Shown here: positions 34,084 to 42,878 of the stretch, one piece after another
Position numbering within the stretch: the first letter of the stretch is position 1
Layout of the letters: each line of letters opens with the position of its first letter
Origin: Candidatus Kapaibacterium sp.
Lineage (GTDB): Bacteria > Bacteroidota > Ignavibacteria > Kapaibacteriales > UBA7675
Assembly (NCBI GenBank): GCA_028284775.1
Contig: JANQRB010000139.1
Span: forward strand, 148,338-212,337
Direction of reading: 5' to 3'
DNA length: 64,000 bases
The notes under the pieces: model-generated
What the model saw: only the letters and a program-made list of their open reading frames with translations
Told to the model about the DNA's origin: nothing
Database searches by the model: none
Translations under genes and position numbers: made by a program

Positions 34084-34662
34084 ATGCCCACGACACCCAT
34101 AGCTTTGCAGGCCCTCTTTCCCACTCGCCCGATCACAGCCCGGCATTCGGCGGGTCTCGTTATCGCCGGCTCGCTCATCGTCGCGGTTTGCGCGCAGATA
34201 AACGTTCAGCTCCCTTTTGCACTGGTACCGATTACCGGTCAAACCTTCGGCGTCCTGTTGGTGGGAGCGCTGCTTGGCAGTCGACTTGGCGCGCTGGCGC
34301 TGCTGGCCTACCTGGCTGAGGGAATTGCTTTCCTGCCTGTCTTTGCCGGCGGTGCGGCGGGACCGATGCACCTCGCCGGACCGACGGGTGGTTATCTTGC
34401 CGGCTTTGTTCCGGCGGCCTGGCTGGCTGGCTGGTTGGTTGAAAAGGGCTGGGATCGTACACCGTGGCTCGCGACGGCGGCGATGGTTTTGGGCACGGCC
34501 TTGATTTTTCTTTGCGGTCTCACCTGGCTGGCAATGTATGTTCCGCCGGAGGCGCTACTGACGGCCGGACTGACACCGTATCTGCCCGGCGCTGCGATAA
34601 AGATCGGATTGGCGGCCCTTCTCCTGCCGTCCCTGCGAACTCTCATCAAGACGCGTGACTGA
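34084..34662 (+). CDS. bioY: Biotin transporter substrate-binding subunit BioY
   Basis: The 192-aa protein is the S component of an ECF-type vitamin transporter and can also import biotin alone. It has about six membrane helices and the family marks INVQLPFALVPITGQTFGVLLVGALLG, GS-LGALALLAYLAEGI-FLPVFAGG, and GPTGGYLAGFVPAAWLAGWL. AAGGA lies about eight bases before the ATG. No bioMN energising genes are nearby. A promoter with a perfect -7 box precedes it. Its 3' end overlaps the convergent trhO by 17 bases, so the two genes share their ends. The organism is presumably able to scavenge biotin. Confidence 0.95.
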   Translation: MPTTPIALQALFPTRPITARHSAGLVIAGSLIVAVCAQINVQLPFALVPITGQTFGVLLVGALLGSRLGALALLAYLAEGIAFLPVFAGGAAGPMHLAGPTGGYLAGFVPAAWLAGWLVEKGWDRTPWLATAAMVLGTALIFLCGLTWLAMYVPPEALLTAGLTPYLPGAAIKIGLAALLLPSLRTLIKTRD

Positions 34663-35599
34663 TTGAAGAATCACCGGCGGCCTTGTAACTGTGTTTGGGC
34701 GCCTGTTCGCATTCGGCCGAGCAGGCGCCTCTGTGTTTTTGTTCACAGTTCCGACAGCAGACAAACACTTCGTGGCACTCCAGGTTGGCACAATTGAGCA
34801 GGCGATCGACCGCAGCGCCGCAGTGCAGGCACTTGGTAATAATTGAAGCATCCTCTGTCCGATTGACACGCACGGCAATGCGTTCGTCGAACACATACAT
34901 ACTGCCTTCGAATAAGCGCCCCTGCACAACGTCGTCCTTGCCGTAACTGGCAATACCGCCACGCAACTGCGAAACCTTGCTGAAGCCTTCGTTGATCAGA
35001 TAGCCCGATAGTTTTTCGCAGCGGATCCCGCCCGTGCAATAGGTCAGGATCGGTTTGTCTTTATGGTCTTTCAGGTTTTTGCGAATCCAGCGCGGGAATT
35101 CGCGGAAACTCTTCACGTCGGGTCGAATCGCACCGCGAAAATGACCGAGGTCGTATTCATAGTCATTCCGGCCGTCGAGAATTATGACGTCCTTCTCATC
35201 CTGCATTGCCTGAAAAAATTCGATCGGATTTAAGTACTCGCCGGTTAACTCATTCGGATCGATTGCCGCGCCCTCGCCGAAATTGACGAGCTGGGCAACC
35301 GGCTTTACGCTCAGACGGCCAAATACGTGCTTCTCCACTTCATCGATCTTAAACACCATATCCTCAAAGCGCGGATCCATCTGCAGCGCATTGATGTAAG
35401 CTTCGCACTGGTCGATCGTACCGGACAGCGTTCCGTTAATTCCCTCTTCGGCAATCAGAACCCGTCCTCTCACGCCCAGGGCCTGGCAGAATTTCAGGTG
35501 CCGCGCCGCGTATTCGCTATGCTGTGCCAGCGGCACGTACTTGTAATACAAAAGGACGCGATATGGTTTTGGCTCGTGAACGAATCCGCTGGATTTCAT
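34646..35599 (-). CDS. trhO: tRNA uridine-34 hydroxylase TrhO (rhodanese-like, YceA family)
   Basis: Oxygen-dependent enzyme making 5-hydroxyuridine at the tRNA wobble position. The 317-aa protein has the N-terminal acylphosphatase-like part (VRGRVLIAEEGINGTLSGT, EKHVFGRLSVK), a rhodanese domain with the active Cys188 in TYCTGGIRCEK, and RGGIASYG. A Cys-rich tail (about 268-305, KCLHCGAAVDRLLNCANLEC and more) is characteristic of the long TrhO form and probably binds zinc. It overlaps the end of convergent bioY by 17 bases. The fused E1 gene lies 157 bases away upstream in coordinate terms, transcribed in the same direction. Confidence 0.94.
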   Translation of the reverse strand: MKSSGFVHEPKPYRVLLYYKYVPLAQHSEYAARHLKFCQALGVRGRVLIAEEGINGTLSGTIDQCEAYINALQMDPRFEDMVFKIDEVEKHVFGRLSVKPVAQLVNFGEGAAIDPNELTGEYLNPIEFFQAMQDEKDVIILDGRNDYEYDLGHFRGAIRPDVKSFREFPRWIRKNLKDHKDKPILTYCTGGIRCEKLSGYLINEGFSKVSQLRGGIASYGKDDVVQGRLFEGSMYVFDERIAVRVNRTEDASIITKCLHCGAAVDRLLNCANLECHEVFVCCRNCEQKHRGACSAECEQAPKHSYKAAGDSSISHAS

Positions 35600-35756
35600 G
35601 CTTGCTGCCGGCTTTAATACACAAAAAGTTCATTGATTCAATTGCGGCGCTAAAACGTCCTGTTTCCCGCGACGGCTAAGCTGCAGCCGCCTCTGATCTG
35701 CCCCCGACCGCTAGCAGGATATTTCCGCGACGCAACGGATTACACCGTGGCCGATG

Positions 35757-37811
35757 TCAATAATCAATCAGCTTCTGCAAGCGCTGTGCGATATCGTCGA
35801 CCGAAGGCACAACGGCATTCATCAGGTCGGGATTATAGGGAATCGGCACATCGGCGGTGGCTAGGCGTTCCACCGGCGCATCGAGGAATTCGAAAGCGTC
35901 TTGTGCAATGTTCGCTGCGATTTCAGCGCCGAAGCCGGAGGTCAGGAAGTCTTCGTGCAGCACCAGGCAGCGATTCGTTTTATGCAGGGAGGTGAGCACC
36001 GTCGCCATATCGCAAGGGCAGATCGTCCGCAGGTCGATAATTTCGACATCGGCGGTCAGCTTCTTGACGGCCGCCTGAGCGCGGCTGACCATTTCACCCC
36101 AACTGACGATCGTGGCCTGACTGCCTTCCCGCACTATTGCCGCTTTACCGAAAGGCAGCACATACTCATCGCCGGGATAAGCGCTGCGGCCGGCCGAGGT
36201 GTCAAGCAGAGCGCGATGCTCCAGGAAAAATGTGGGGTCGTTGCCGCGCAGGGCCGAACGCAGCAGACCAACGGCATCGCGGGCATTAGAGGGAAAGGCG
36301 ATCCGCCAGCCAAGGGTGTGAGCGAAAATTGCTTCATTGCTGACGCTGTGCCAGGGATCGCCGGTTTTTTTGCCGTAGCCGACGGGAATGCGTAATACGA
36401 GCGGAGCGGCAAAATCGCCATTGGTGCGCCAGCGGATCGTGCCGCAGTCGTTCATCTGCTCGGTTGCCGGGTCGGCGTATTTGCGAAACTGAATTTCCGG
36501 CACCGGCACGAGGCCCGCCATCGCCAGACCGACCGAGCGGCCCACGATTCCCTCTTCAGACAGCGACGTGTCGAAAACCCGGTCCTCGCCGAATTTACGC
36601 ATCAGGTCCAGCGTCGCACCGTGAACGCCCCCTTTCACGGCCACATCTTCACCGAAAACGACGACCCTGTCATTTTTGTCGAGCTCCACTTCCAGCGTCC
36701 GGCGAATTGCATCCACCATGTTCCAGCGCCGCTTCTCAGTCTCCTTCACGATTTCCGATGAATGAGGCGCCTTAATCGCCTCGGCTGCCAGACCGCCGAC
36801 TTGCTGAAAGTTGCGTCCGTCGCAAAACAGGTGCCGAAGTACATTGGTGGGATCGGGCCAGGCATCCTTCAGTGCTTCATCGGCACCGCGGCGCACTTCG
36901 GCTAATACCTCGGCATCCAGTTCCTGCCACTTTTTCCTGGACAGAATGCGTTTGCTGCTCAGAAAGCGTTCGAGAGTGTGCAGGGGGTCACGCGCCTGCT
37001 CTTCTTTAATCTCCGCCTCAGACTTGTAAGATTGATTGTCATCGAAGGAGTGGCCGCAGAGACGGGGCGCCTTCAGCCGTAGCAATACCGGCGATTTACG
37101 ATCGCGTGTTTGAGCAACAGCCTGCTCCACGCAACGCAGCGCATCCTGCGGATCGGAGCCGTCACCGTCGATAACCAGCAGATTGCCGAAGGACGCCAGG
37201 TTAGCTGCAATGTTACCGCCGGGTGTCTGCAGATGGCCGCCAACCGAGATACCATAACCGTTATCTTCTATAAAAAAGATATATGGCAGGTTAAGAGTCG
37301 TGACAATATTCAACGCCGACCAAAATCCATTGGTCGCCACCGAAGCATCGCCGCCGAGAGCTACGGCAACCGCGCCTTTCCACTCTTCTTGTTTCAAGGT
37401 CTCGGATCGATAGACGATGCCTTGCGCCCAGCCGACCGCCGGGGTGTATTGCGCGCCGACGTCGCCGCTGGTAGGCAGCACCGTCACACCCCGACGCGGC
37501 GGCATATTGTGCACCACGCCAATGTCGCGCCCGCCGTTACGGCTTGCGGCTTTGCCCAGCGGCCCCGCAAATGCTTCCTTGATACTCAGCCCCGCCGCCA
37601 GCATGAACGGGCGTGATCGGTAGTAAAGCGTCGCACAGTCATGGCCATGATTCATCATTCTGCCGAGCAGAATCTGAATCAACTCGTGGCCCTTGGCGGA
37701 AAACTGGTAAGTAATCTTGCCGGCCGGACGCAGCTCCGTTTCTTCTATGGTATCGATATGCCGCGATGTCAACAGAAGTCGGGCAACATCCACCCAATCT
37801 GCTTTGGTCAT
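35757..37811 (-). CDS. Fused E1 alpha-beta subunit of a branched-chain or other 2-oxoacid dehydrogenase
   Basis: A single 684-aa chain that joins the E1 alpha and beta subunits found as separate genes in many bacteria. Residues up to about 330 are the thiamine diphosphate-binding alpha part (ALGGDASVATNGFWSALNIVTTLNLPYIFFIEDNGYGIS). After a linker, residues about 345-684 are the beta part (VVVFGEDVAVKGGVHGATLDLMRKFGEDRVFDTSLSEEGIVGRSVGLAMAG, and FPSNARDAVGLL). This fused form is known in Bacteroidota and relatives and is usually annotated as 2-oxoisovalerate dehydrogenase; pyruvate specificity is also possible. No E2 or E3 gene is nearby, so these partners are encoded elsewhere. Confidence 0.9.
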   Translation of the reverse strand: MTKADWVDVARLLLTSRHIDTIEETELRPAGKITYQFSAKGHELIQILLGRMMNHGHDCATLYYRSRPFMLAAGLSIKEAFAGPLGKAASRNGGRDIGVVHNMPPRRGVTVLPTSGDVGAQYTPAVGWAQGIVYRSETLKQEEWKGAVAVALGGDASVATNGFWSALNIVTTLNLPYIFFIEDNGYGISVGGHLQTPGGNIAANLASFGNLLVIDGDGSDPQDALRCVEQAVAQTRDRKSPVLLRLKAPRLCGHSFDDNQSYKSEAEIKEEQARDPLHTLERFLSSKRILSRKKWQELDAEVLAEVRRGADEALKDAWPDPTNVLRHLFCDGRNFQQVGGLAAEAIKAPHSSEIVKETEKRRWNMVDAIRRTLEVELDKNDRVVVFGEDVAVKGGVHGATLDLMRKFGEDRVFDTSLSEEGIVGRSVGLAMAGLVPVPEIQFRKYADPATEQMNDCGTIRWRTNGDFAAPLVLRIPVGYGKKTGDPWHSVSNEAIFAHTLGWRIAFPSNARDAVGLLRSALRGNDPTFFLEHRALLDTSAGRSAYPGDEYVLPFGKAAIVREGSQATIVSWGEMVSRAQAAVKKLTADVEIIDLRTICPCDMATVLTSLHKTNRCLVLHEDFLTSGFGAEIAANIAQDAFEFLDAPVERLATADVPIPYNPDLMNAVVPSVDDIAQRLQKLIDY

Positions 37812-38332
37812 AAGCTTTTTCTACACTCCGATCTTCGGGGAATAATGCACTATATCAAGGCTACTCATTGATGCAGATTTTAAAATTACGAGTCTCGCGC
37901 GAGTTTTCATAATAGATGAGCAATCCGTTGGAAACCACAGCGACAATTCGGGCACGTTCGCTGCTGCGCCACTGCAAAACACAGCGCGGGTGGTGGATAA
38001 TAATGACCAGAGCAGCCGAATGTGCGGTATGCCACCGATGCGGGTGTCCACGACCGACCTGTCATGAAGCAATGCAAATGCGACTCGGCGTCCGCTCCGC
38101 ACACCTACAAGATTGGCACAGCTTTTGATCGACTCCTTTGGAGCGGAAGTCCCGAAGCCTCCGGAAGCGGGACGCGCTCGCTGACGCTGCATCGTTTTTG
38201 CGGAACGCGCCATCCGACCCTGCCTGGCAATGATGGCGTACAGCTGCCGACCGGTCTGATATCCGGCACGGAGCACCGTCTGAGGATCCAGAGTCGCGAT
38301 CGGCCCTGCGCCAACCAGCCAAGGAGCTGCCG
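37812..38332. other. Divergent region before the flagellar operon
   Basis: About 520 bases between the E1 gene and the first flagellar gene. No convincing gene. Open stretches on both strands (for example the frame ending at 38336, which overlaps the next start as ATGA) have unnatural composition. A sigma-54-like sequence (GGGCACG - 4 nt - CTGCT, 37950-37965) is present but unproven. AAGGAG precedes the next ATG. Confidence 0.4.
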
Positions 38333-38698
38333 ATGAAAGAACGCAAACCCTCGTCGATGGCGCGAGCGGTAGCACTTACATACAGTCCCGATCAGGACAG
38401 CGCCCCCATGGTTTCGGCCAAGGGCAGCGGATTGCTGGCGCAAAAGATTCTGGATATCGCGCGCGAACGCGATATCCCGATTCGCAAAGATCCGGACCTG
38501 ATTGACCTGCTCGCTTCGGTCGATCTGATGGAAGAGATTCCGCCCGCGCTGTACACGGCTATTGCCGAGGTGCTGGCCTTCATTTACAACGTGAACGAAG
38601 AGCAGCAGCAACTTGTGATATCCACGATGGACAACGACAATGCTGAAAGCAATTTACACGGCCGCGCTGGGGATGATGCCCCAACAGACCAAACTTGA
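38333..38698 (+). CDS. Stand-alone FlhB C-terminal-domain protein (FlhX-like export switch)
   Basis: A 121-aa soluble protein equal to the cytoplasmic C-terminal domain of FlhB/YscU after its NPTH cleavage site: ARAVALTYSPDQDSAPMVSAKGSGLLAQKILDIARERDIPIRKDPDLIDLLASVDLMEEIPPALYTAIAEVLAFIY. It has no membrane part and no NPTH. Such FlhX proteins can substitute for the cleaved domain in the flagellar export gate. AAGGAG lies seven bases before the ATG. Its last 20 codons, an acidic tail, overlap the flgF start by 59 bases in another frame, so translation of the two is likely coupled. It heads the flagellar rod/ring/hook operon. Confidence 0.88.
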   Translation: MKERKPSSMARAVALTYSPDQDSAPMVSAKGSGLLAQKILDIARERDIPIRKDPDLIDLLASVDLMEEIPPALYTAIAEVLAFIYNVNEEQQQLVISTMDNDNAESNLHGRAGDDAPTDQT

Positions 38699-39416
38699 AT
38701 CCGCGGCGAACAATATCGCCAATGCCCAGACGACCGGCTTCAAACGAGAGGGCGTCTTCCAGCAAAGCCTCATCGAAGCCCGCGACAACCTCCATAATGT
38801 GGCAGGCGACATCGAGCAGGATGATCCCCGGTCGTCGCGCTATGCGGACTTCGCGCAGGGTTCATTCGAAAAAACCGATAACCCCTTTGACCTGGCGATC
38901 GATGGCAAAGGCTATTTTATGCTGCTCGATGAGAATGGCGACGAAAGTTTCACGCGCGCCGGCCGTTTCGCGCTGGCGGCGGACGGCAGCATCGTTGCAC
39001 CCGACGGCAAAGCGTTGCTGGGTGACGGCGGTCCGCTCGTTATCCCCGAATTCCTGACGCGGCGGACCTCGCCGCAGGACGAGCAACCGCTGGAATTGCG
39101 GGTACGCGAAACGGGCGAAGTATTCGTGAACCAGGAATTCCTCGGACGCGTGCAGATTGTGGACATACAGAATCCGCAGACAATGCAGCGACTGAGCGGC
39201 ACACAGTTTGCACCGACCGAAGAAACCTTCTTTAATGCCATTCCAGCCGAAGATCTTCATCTTAAACAGGGATTTCTGGAATTGTCCAATGTCGACATCG
39301 TGCAGGAAATGGTGGAAATGATACACTTGCAGCGCGGCTTCGAACTTGGTCATCGCGTTATAAACACAAATGACGGCACGTTGGAGCGCAGCATCGAAAT
39401 CGGCCGCGTACTGTAA
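38640..39416 (+). CDS. flgF: Flagellar basal-body rod protein FlgF
   Basis: A 258-aa rod protein. The N-terminal rod signature IYTAALGMMPQQTKLESAANNIANAQTTGFKRE is complete, the central region has NPFDLAIDGKGYFMLLDENGDESFTRAGRFALAADGSIVAPDGK, and the C-terminal coiled part ends LELSNVDIVQEMVEMIHLQRGFELGHRVINTNDGTLERSIEIGRVL. FlgF and FlgG both share this plan; FlgF is called because it is the shorter, first copy. It starts inside the end of the preceding gene. flgG follows after 19 bases. Confidence 0.9.
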   Translation: MLKAIYTAALGMMPQQTKLESAANNIANAQTTGFKREGVFQQSLIEARDNLHNVAGDIEQDDPRSSRYADFAQGSFEKTDNPFDLAIDGKGYFMLLDENGDESFTRAGRFALAADGSIVAPDGKALLGDGGPLVIPEFLTRRTSPQDEQPLELRVRETGEVFVNQEFLGRVQIVDIQNPQTMQRLSGTQFAPTEETFFNAIPAEDLHLKQGFLELSNVDIVQEMVEMIHLQRGFELGHRVINTNDGTLERSIEIGRVL

Positions 39417-39435
39417 ACTATGCAAGGAAGGCGAT

Positions 39436-40227
39436 ATGGATAAGACTTTGTTAACGGCCGCAACCGGTCTCTCGGCGCAGCAGCGCTACGTCGAGATTAT
39501 TGCCAACAACCTGGCCAATGCCAATACGACGGGCTATAAACGCGTTCGTCCCGAGTTTCACGACTTGCTCTATGAAACGCTGCGCCCTGCGGGCAATACG
39601 CAGTTTTTCGGTTCCGAACCTTCCAATGAAGTTCAAATCGGCGCCGGTACCGAGCTGGTAGGCACCGCGCGGCATTTTCATCAGGGTGATGTGGAAGCGA
39701 CCAACAATCCCTTCGACATGGCGATCAACGGCGAAGGTTTCTTTATCCTGCGCCGGCCCGATAACACCTTTGCTTATACGCGCGACGGCTCCTTTCAGCT
39801 TGACCGCGATGGACAGATCGTGACAAACCAGGGCTTCGTGCTGGAGCCGGGTATCACGATTCCCGACACAGCGATCGAAGTTAAGCTCTCTCGCGACGGC
39901 GTCGTAGAAGTATTCTCCGAAGGCAGTACCGATGCTGAGGTCGTCGGCCAACTCGAACTGGCGCGTTTCATTAACCCCGCCGGCCTGAAAGCGATTGGCG
40001 AAAATACCTTCCTGGAGACCAGCGCTTCGGGTGAAGCAACTTTTGAACAACCCGGCGCTAACAATACCGGTCTGGTACTACAGGCGCATTTGGAAACATC
40101 GAACGTCGACCTTGTGGAAGAAATGGTCGGCATGATTCTGGCGCAGCGGACCTTTGAATTAAATTCAAAGTCGATTCGCGCAGCAGAAGAAATGATGCAA
40201 ACGGCGACGAATCTCAAGCGCGGTTAA
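39436..40227 (+). CDS. flgG: Flagellar distal rod protein FlgG
   Basis: Starting at the ATG at 39436 (AAGGAAGG just upstream) gives 263 aa, the usual FlgG length. The N-terminus LLTAATGLSAQQRYVEIIANNLANANTTGYKRVRPEFHDLLYETLR is diagnostic of FlgG, followed by NPFDMAINGEGFFILRRPDNTFAYTRDGSFQLDRDGQIV and the C-terminal LETSNVDLVEEMVGMILAQRTFELNSKSIRAAEEMMQTATNL. It forms the distal rod passing through the P and L rings. About 100 bases separate it from flgA. Confidence 0.96.
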   Translation: MDKTLLTAATGLSAQQRYVEIIANNLANANTTGYKRVRPEFHDLLYETLRPAGNTQFFGSEPSNEVQIGAGTELVGTARHFHQGDVEATNNPFDMAINGEGFFILRRPDNTFAYTRDGSFQLDRDGQIVTNQGFVLEPGITIPDTAIEVKLSRDGVVEVFSEGSTDAEVVGQLELARFINPAGLKAIGENTFLETSASGEATFEQPGANNTGLVLQAHLETSNVDLVEEMVGMILAQRTFELNSKSIRAAEEMMQTATNLKRG

Positions 40228-40331
40228 TGAACAAAAAGCTAAATGAATAGCTGAAGCGCCAGCGGAATGATCGCGCCGGAGTGACATCAAAGAGTTTAGA
40301 AAAGTATTGCTCTGAAGCAAGCGAGCTAGCT

Positions 40332-41051
40332 ATGAAATGTGTACTCGTCAAAATATTTATCGTGCTGTTGTCGATAGTGTCGACGACGCCGGAACTTGTC
40401 GCAGGATCGCGTTTTTCGGCCGATAGACTACAGCAGGCAGCCAGGAACTTCGTTATGAAGGAGCTCGGCGCCGGTGTGACTGTAGATCGAATCGGTCGTT
40501 TGCACGATCAGGAGTTTCAGCAGGCGGACATCATCGCCCGCTTTCGCAAAGACAGCCGTCCGAATGCAGCGCTGTATAATGTCATTGTCGAGTTTGTCAG
40601 GCAAGGACGGGTCATTCGGCAGCTAACGATCTCTTATCGAGTAGCGCGCTTTGTCATGACTCCGGTTGCTGTTCGCGACATTGAGGCGGGCGTTATGTTA
40701 ACGGCAGGTGATTTTCGGATGGAGCGCCGTCCGGCGAACAGCCTGCGCGATGAAGCGCCGACGCCTGATGAACTCCTTCGGCACAAACTGGCTGTCGGTC
40801 TCCGGGCCGGCGAGCTTATCGGCAGCGATCACCTGCGGGCGCGCGGCAGCATCCTGCGCGGCCAGAGCGTTACGCTCATTGTCCGCTCCGGTTCGATCCT
40901 TATCAGAACACCCGCCAAGGCGCTCGCCGATGCTCAACCCGGAGAAAGCGTCAGCGTAATGCGCAGCGGCACCCGTACGCCGATAACAGCGATGGCCAAC
41001 GGCAACGGCATCGTCAGCATTTCCCTCGGTGCAGAGGAGGTCCTCCAATGA
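40332..41051 (+). CDS. flgA: P-ring assembly chaperone FlgA
   Basis: The ATG at 40332 gives 239 aa with a signal peptide (MKCVLVKIFIVLLSIVSTTPELVAG). The C-terminal SAF domain is clear: PVAVRDIEAGVMLTAGDFRMERRP, AVGLRAGELIGSDHLRARGSILRGQSVTLIVRSGSILI and QPGESVSVMRSGTRTPITAMANGNGIVSI. FlgA is a periplasmic chaperone for FlgI. Its stop overlaps the flgH start by four bases (ATGA), and flgI follows flgH, so chaperone and client are in one transcript. Confidence 0.92.
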   Translation: MKCVLVKIFIVLLSIVSTTPELVAGSRFSADRLQQAARNFVMKELGAGVTVDRIGRLHDQEFQQADIIARFRKDSRPNAALYNVIVEFVRQGRVIRQLTISYRVARFVMTPVAVRDIEAGVMLTAGDFRMERRPANSLRDEAPTPDELLRHKLAVGLRAGELIGSDHLRARGSILRGQSVTLIVRSGSILIRTPAKALADAQPGESVSVMRSGTRTPITAMANGNGIVSISLGAEEVLQ

Positions 41052-41635
41052 ATGGGTCCATTCGCATTACGCTGATCATCGTCGGTCTGGCGCTGATCTT
41101 CACGAGCAGCAAGCTTAACGCACAGCAGAATGACAATATCCGCCGTTCCCTTTTCGCCGATGAGAAAGCCCTGAAGATAGGCGACGCCGTTACGATCTTT
41201 ATTTCCGAAGACATCCGCGCCGATAATGCCGCCACGACGACGGAATCTTCGGCAACGGACGTCGGCGCCGGCGTCAACCTCAATCCCGGCGGGTCGCCGA
41301 CCAATATCGACCTGGGCGTTAACTCCGACAATGCGTTTCGTGGCCGCGGCCAGTCGACTCGTTCGGAGCAGTTCCGCGCCCGTCTCAGTGCCCGCGTCAT
41401 TAATATCGATGAAAACGGCAACCTGCAAATCGAAGGTACGCGCTCGACCAAGATCAACAACGAATCGCAAAAAATTACGATTACCGGCACCGTGCGGCCG
41501 GCGGACATTCGCTCCGACAACAGCGTCTTTTCGTACAATATCTCGGACCTGACCCTGATCTATGAAGGTGATGGCAACATCACCAAGGCCCAGGAGCCGG
41601 GACTGATTACCAAGTTTCTCCGCATTTTGTTTTAG
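41048..41635 (+). CDS. flgH: Flagellar L-ring protein FlgH, without a lipobox
   Basis: A 195-aa outer-membrane ring protein. The core is FlgH-like: SLFADEKALKIGDAVTIFISEDIRADNAATT, GRGQSTRSEQFRARLSARVINIDENGNLQIEGTRSTKINNESQKITITGTVRPADIRSDNSVFSYNISDLTLIYEGDG. The N-terminal signal (MNGSIRITLIIVGLALIFTSSKLNAQQ) ends in an Ala-x-Ala type site and holds no cysteine, so unlike enterobacterial FlgH it should not be lipidated. The start overlaps flgA by four bases; flgI follows after 16 bases. The role in the L ring is well supported; the lack of lipidation is read from the sequence. Confidence 0.93.
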   Translation: MNGSIRITLIIVGLALIFTSSKLNAQQNDNIRRSLFADEKALKIGDAVTIFISEDIRADNAATTTESSATDVGAGVNLNPGGSPTNIDLGVNSDNAFRGRGQSTRSEQFRARLSARVINIDENGNLQIEGTRSTKINNESQKITITGTVRPADIRSDNSVFSYNISDLTLIYEGDGNITKAQEPGLITKFLRILF

Positions 41636-41651
41636 CATTCGCGGCAGCACT

Positions 41652-42764
41652 ATGCGCTTATTAACGGGAATACTTCGCCTTCTGCCTATTGTCTTGCTGC
41701 TGGCTGCTCCGACCGGCCAGGCGGCGCGGATCAAAGACATCGCAAGCATCGACGGCATCAGCGGTACGCAGGTCATCGGCTACGGCCTGATTACCGGACT
41801 CAGCAATACCGGCGATTCGCCCCGCTCGACCTTTACCGTGCAGTCGGTCACCAGTATGTTAAAACGCTTCGGTATTACCGTGCCGCAGACGAATCTGCGG
41901 ACCCGCAATGTGGCGGCCGTTATGGTGACGGCCGTAATTCCCACTTTTCTCAAGGCCGGACAGCGCTTCGATGTGCAGGTCTCTTCTCTCGGTGACGCGC
42001 GTTCGCTGCAGGGCGGCATATTGCTGATGACGCCGCTCTCCGGCAGCGATGGCGGCCAGGTTTATGCCATGGCACAAGGCGGCGTATCCGTCGGCGGCTT
42101 TCAGTTTAGTTCAAGCGGCTCCAGCGTCGGTAAAAATTTTGTATCGTCGGGACGCGTGCCAAACGGCGGCATCCTGGAAGTGGACGTGCCGGGAAACATC
42201 GTGCAAAATGATGAACTGCGCATTCAACTGCGCGACCCGGACTTCACAACCTCGACCCGCATAGCAGCGGCCATCAATCGTTTACCTGAGTTTAACGACG
42301 CCGCTGAAGCGCTCGATGCCGCGACCATCCGCGTGCAGCTCAGCCCGGGCCAGACGCAGAATCAGATTATGCAGTCGATCGCGCGCATCGAGGGTCTGTT
42401 GGTGACTCCCGATCCGGTCGCGCGCGTAGTGATAAACGAACGCACAGGGACGGTAGTCATCGGCGGCAAGGTTCAGTTGCTGGAGTCAGTAGTAGCGCAT
42501 GGCAGCCTCGAAATTCAGATCCAGACCGAGTCGGGCGTTTCGCAGCCTAATCCCTTTACAATTGCGCGCGAACGACGTGTCGACTCTTCAGTGCTCAGTG
42601 CGGAAGAAGAGCGCAATCCCGCCGTGGTGTTAAACAATACCTCGACGGTGCAGGAAATGGCCGATGCCCTGAATTCGCTCAAGGTGTCGCCGCGCGACCT
42701 GATCGCCATCTTTCAGGCTCTGAAAGAAGCGGGCTCCCTGCAGGCAGATCTGGTCGTACAATAA
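41652..42764 (+). CDS. flgI: Flagellar P-ring protein FlgI
   Basis: A 370-aa periplasmic ring protein, with signal peptide (LLPIVLLLAAPTGQAAR). Highly conserved blocks are RIKDIASIDGISGTQVIGYGLITGLSNTGD, FTVQSVTSMLKRFGI, NVAAVMVTAVIPTFLKAGQRFDVQVSSLGDARSLQGGILLMTPLSG and the C-terminal NNTSTVQEMADALNSLKVSPRDLIAIFQALKEAGSLQADL. Length matches the family (about 365-370). The P ring sits in the peptidoglycan layer. It is followed by a 114-base gap and flgJ. Confidence 0.97.
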   Translation: MRLLTGILRLLPIVLLLAAPTGQAARIKDIASIDGISGTQVIGYGLITGLSNTGDSPRSTFTVQSVTSMLKRFGITVPQTNLRTRNVAAVMVTAVIPTFLKAGQRFDVQVSSLGDARSLQGGILLMTPLSGSDGGQVYAMAQGGVSVGGFQFSSSGSSVGKNFVSSGRVPNGGILEVDVPGNIVQNDELRIQLRDPDFTTSTRIAAAINRLPEFNDAAEALDAATIRVQLSPGQTQNQIMQSIARIEGLLVTPDPVARVVINERTGTVVIGGKVQLLESVVAHGSLEIQIQTESGVSQPNPFTIARERRVDSSVLSAEEERNPAVVLNNTSTVQEMADALNSLKVSPRDLIAIFQALKEAGSLQADLVVQ

Positions 42765-42878
42765 ACGCGCCTGCAAACGACAGCATCGAATTGGATACAT
42801 GTGTCGGACGCTTGATCAAATGTACTCCCGGCACAATCCAAAACCAGTCACGGTATAGCATTTCCGATAGCCGGATGT

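Noticed and set aside
37950..37965. Sigma-54 promoter for the flagellar operon
   Set aside because: One good GG/GC match (GGGCACG-N4-CTGCT), but it lies about 380 bases before the first gene, and no sigma-54 or activator gene is in the window to support it.
38022..38336. 104-codon plus-strand frame whose stop overlaps the next start as ATGA
   Set aside because: The overlap looks like coupling, but the encoded sequence is low-quality (Cys/Arg/His scatter, no secondary-structure pattern) and matches nothing known to me.
37821..38375. 184-codon frame on the minus strand before the flagellar operon
   Set aside because: Overlaps the start of the stand-alone FlhB-domain gene in antisense and has an unnatural residue mix rich in Arg, Ser and Cys.
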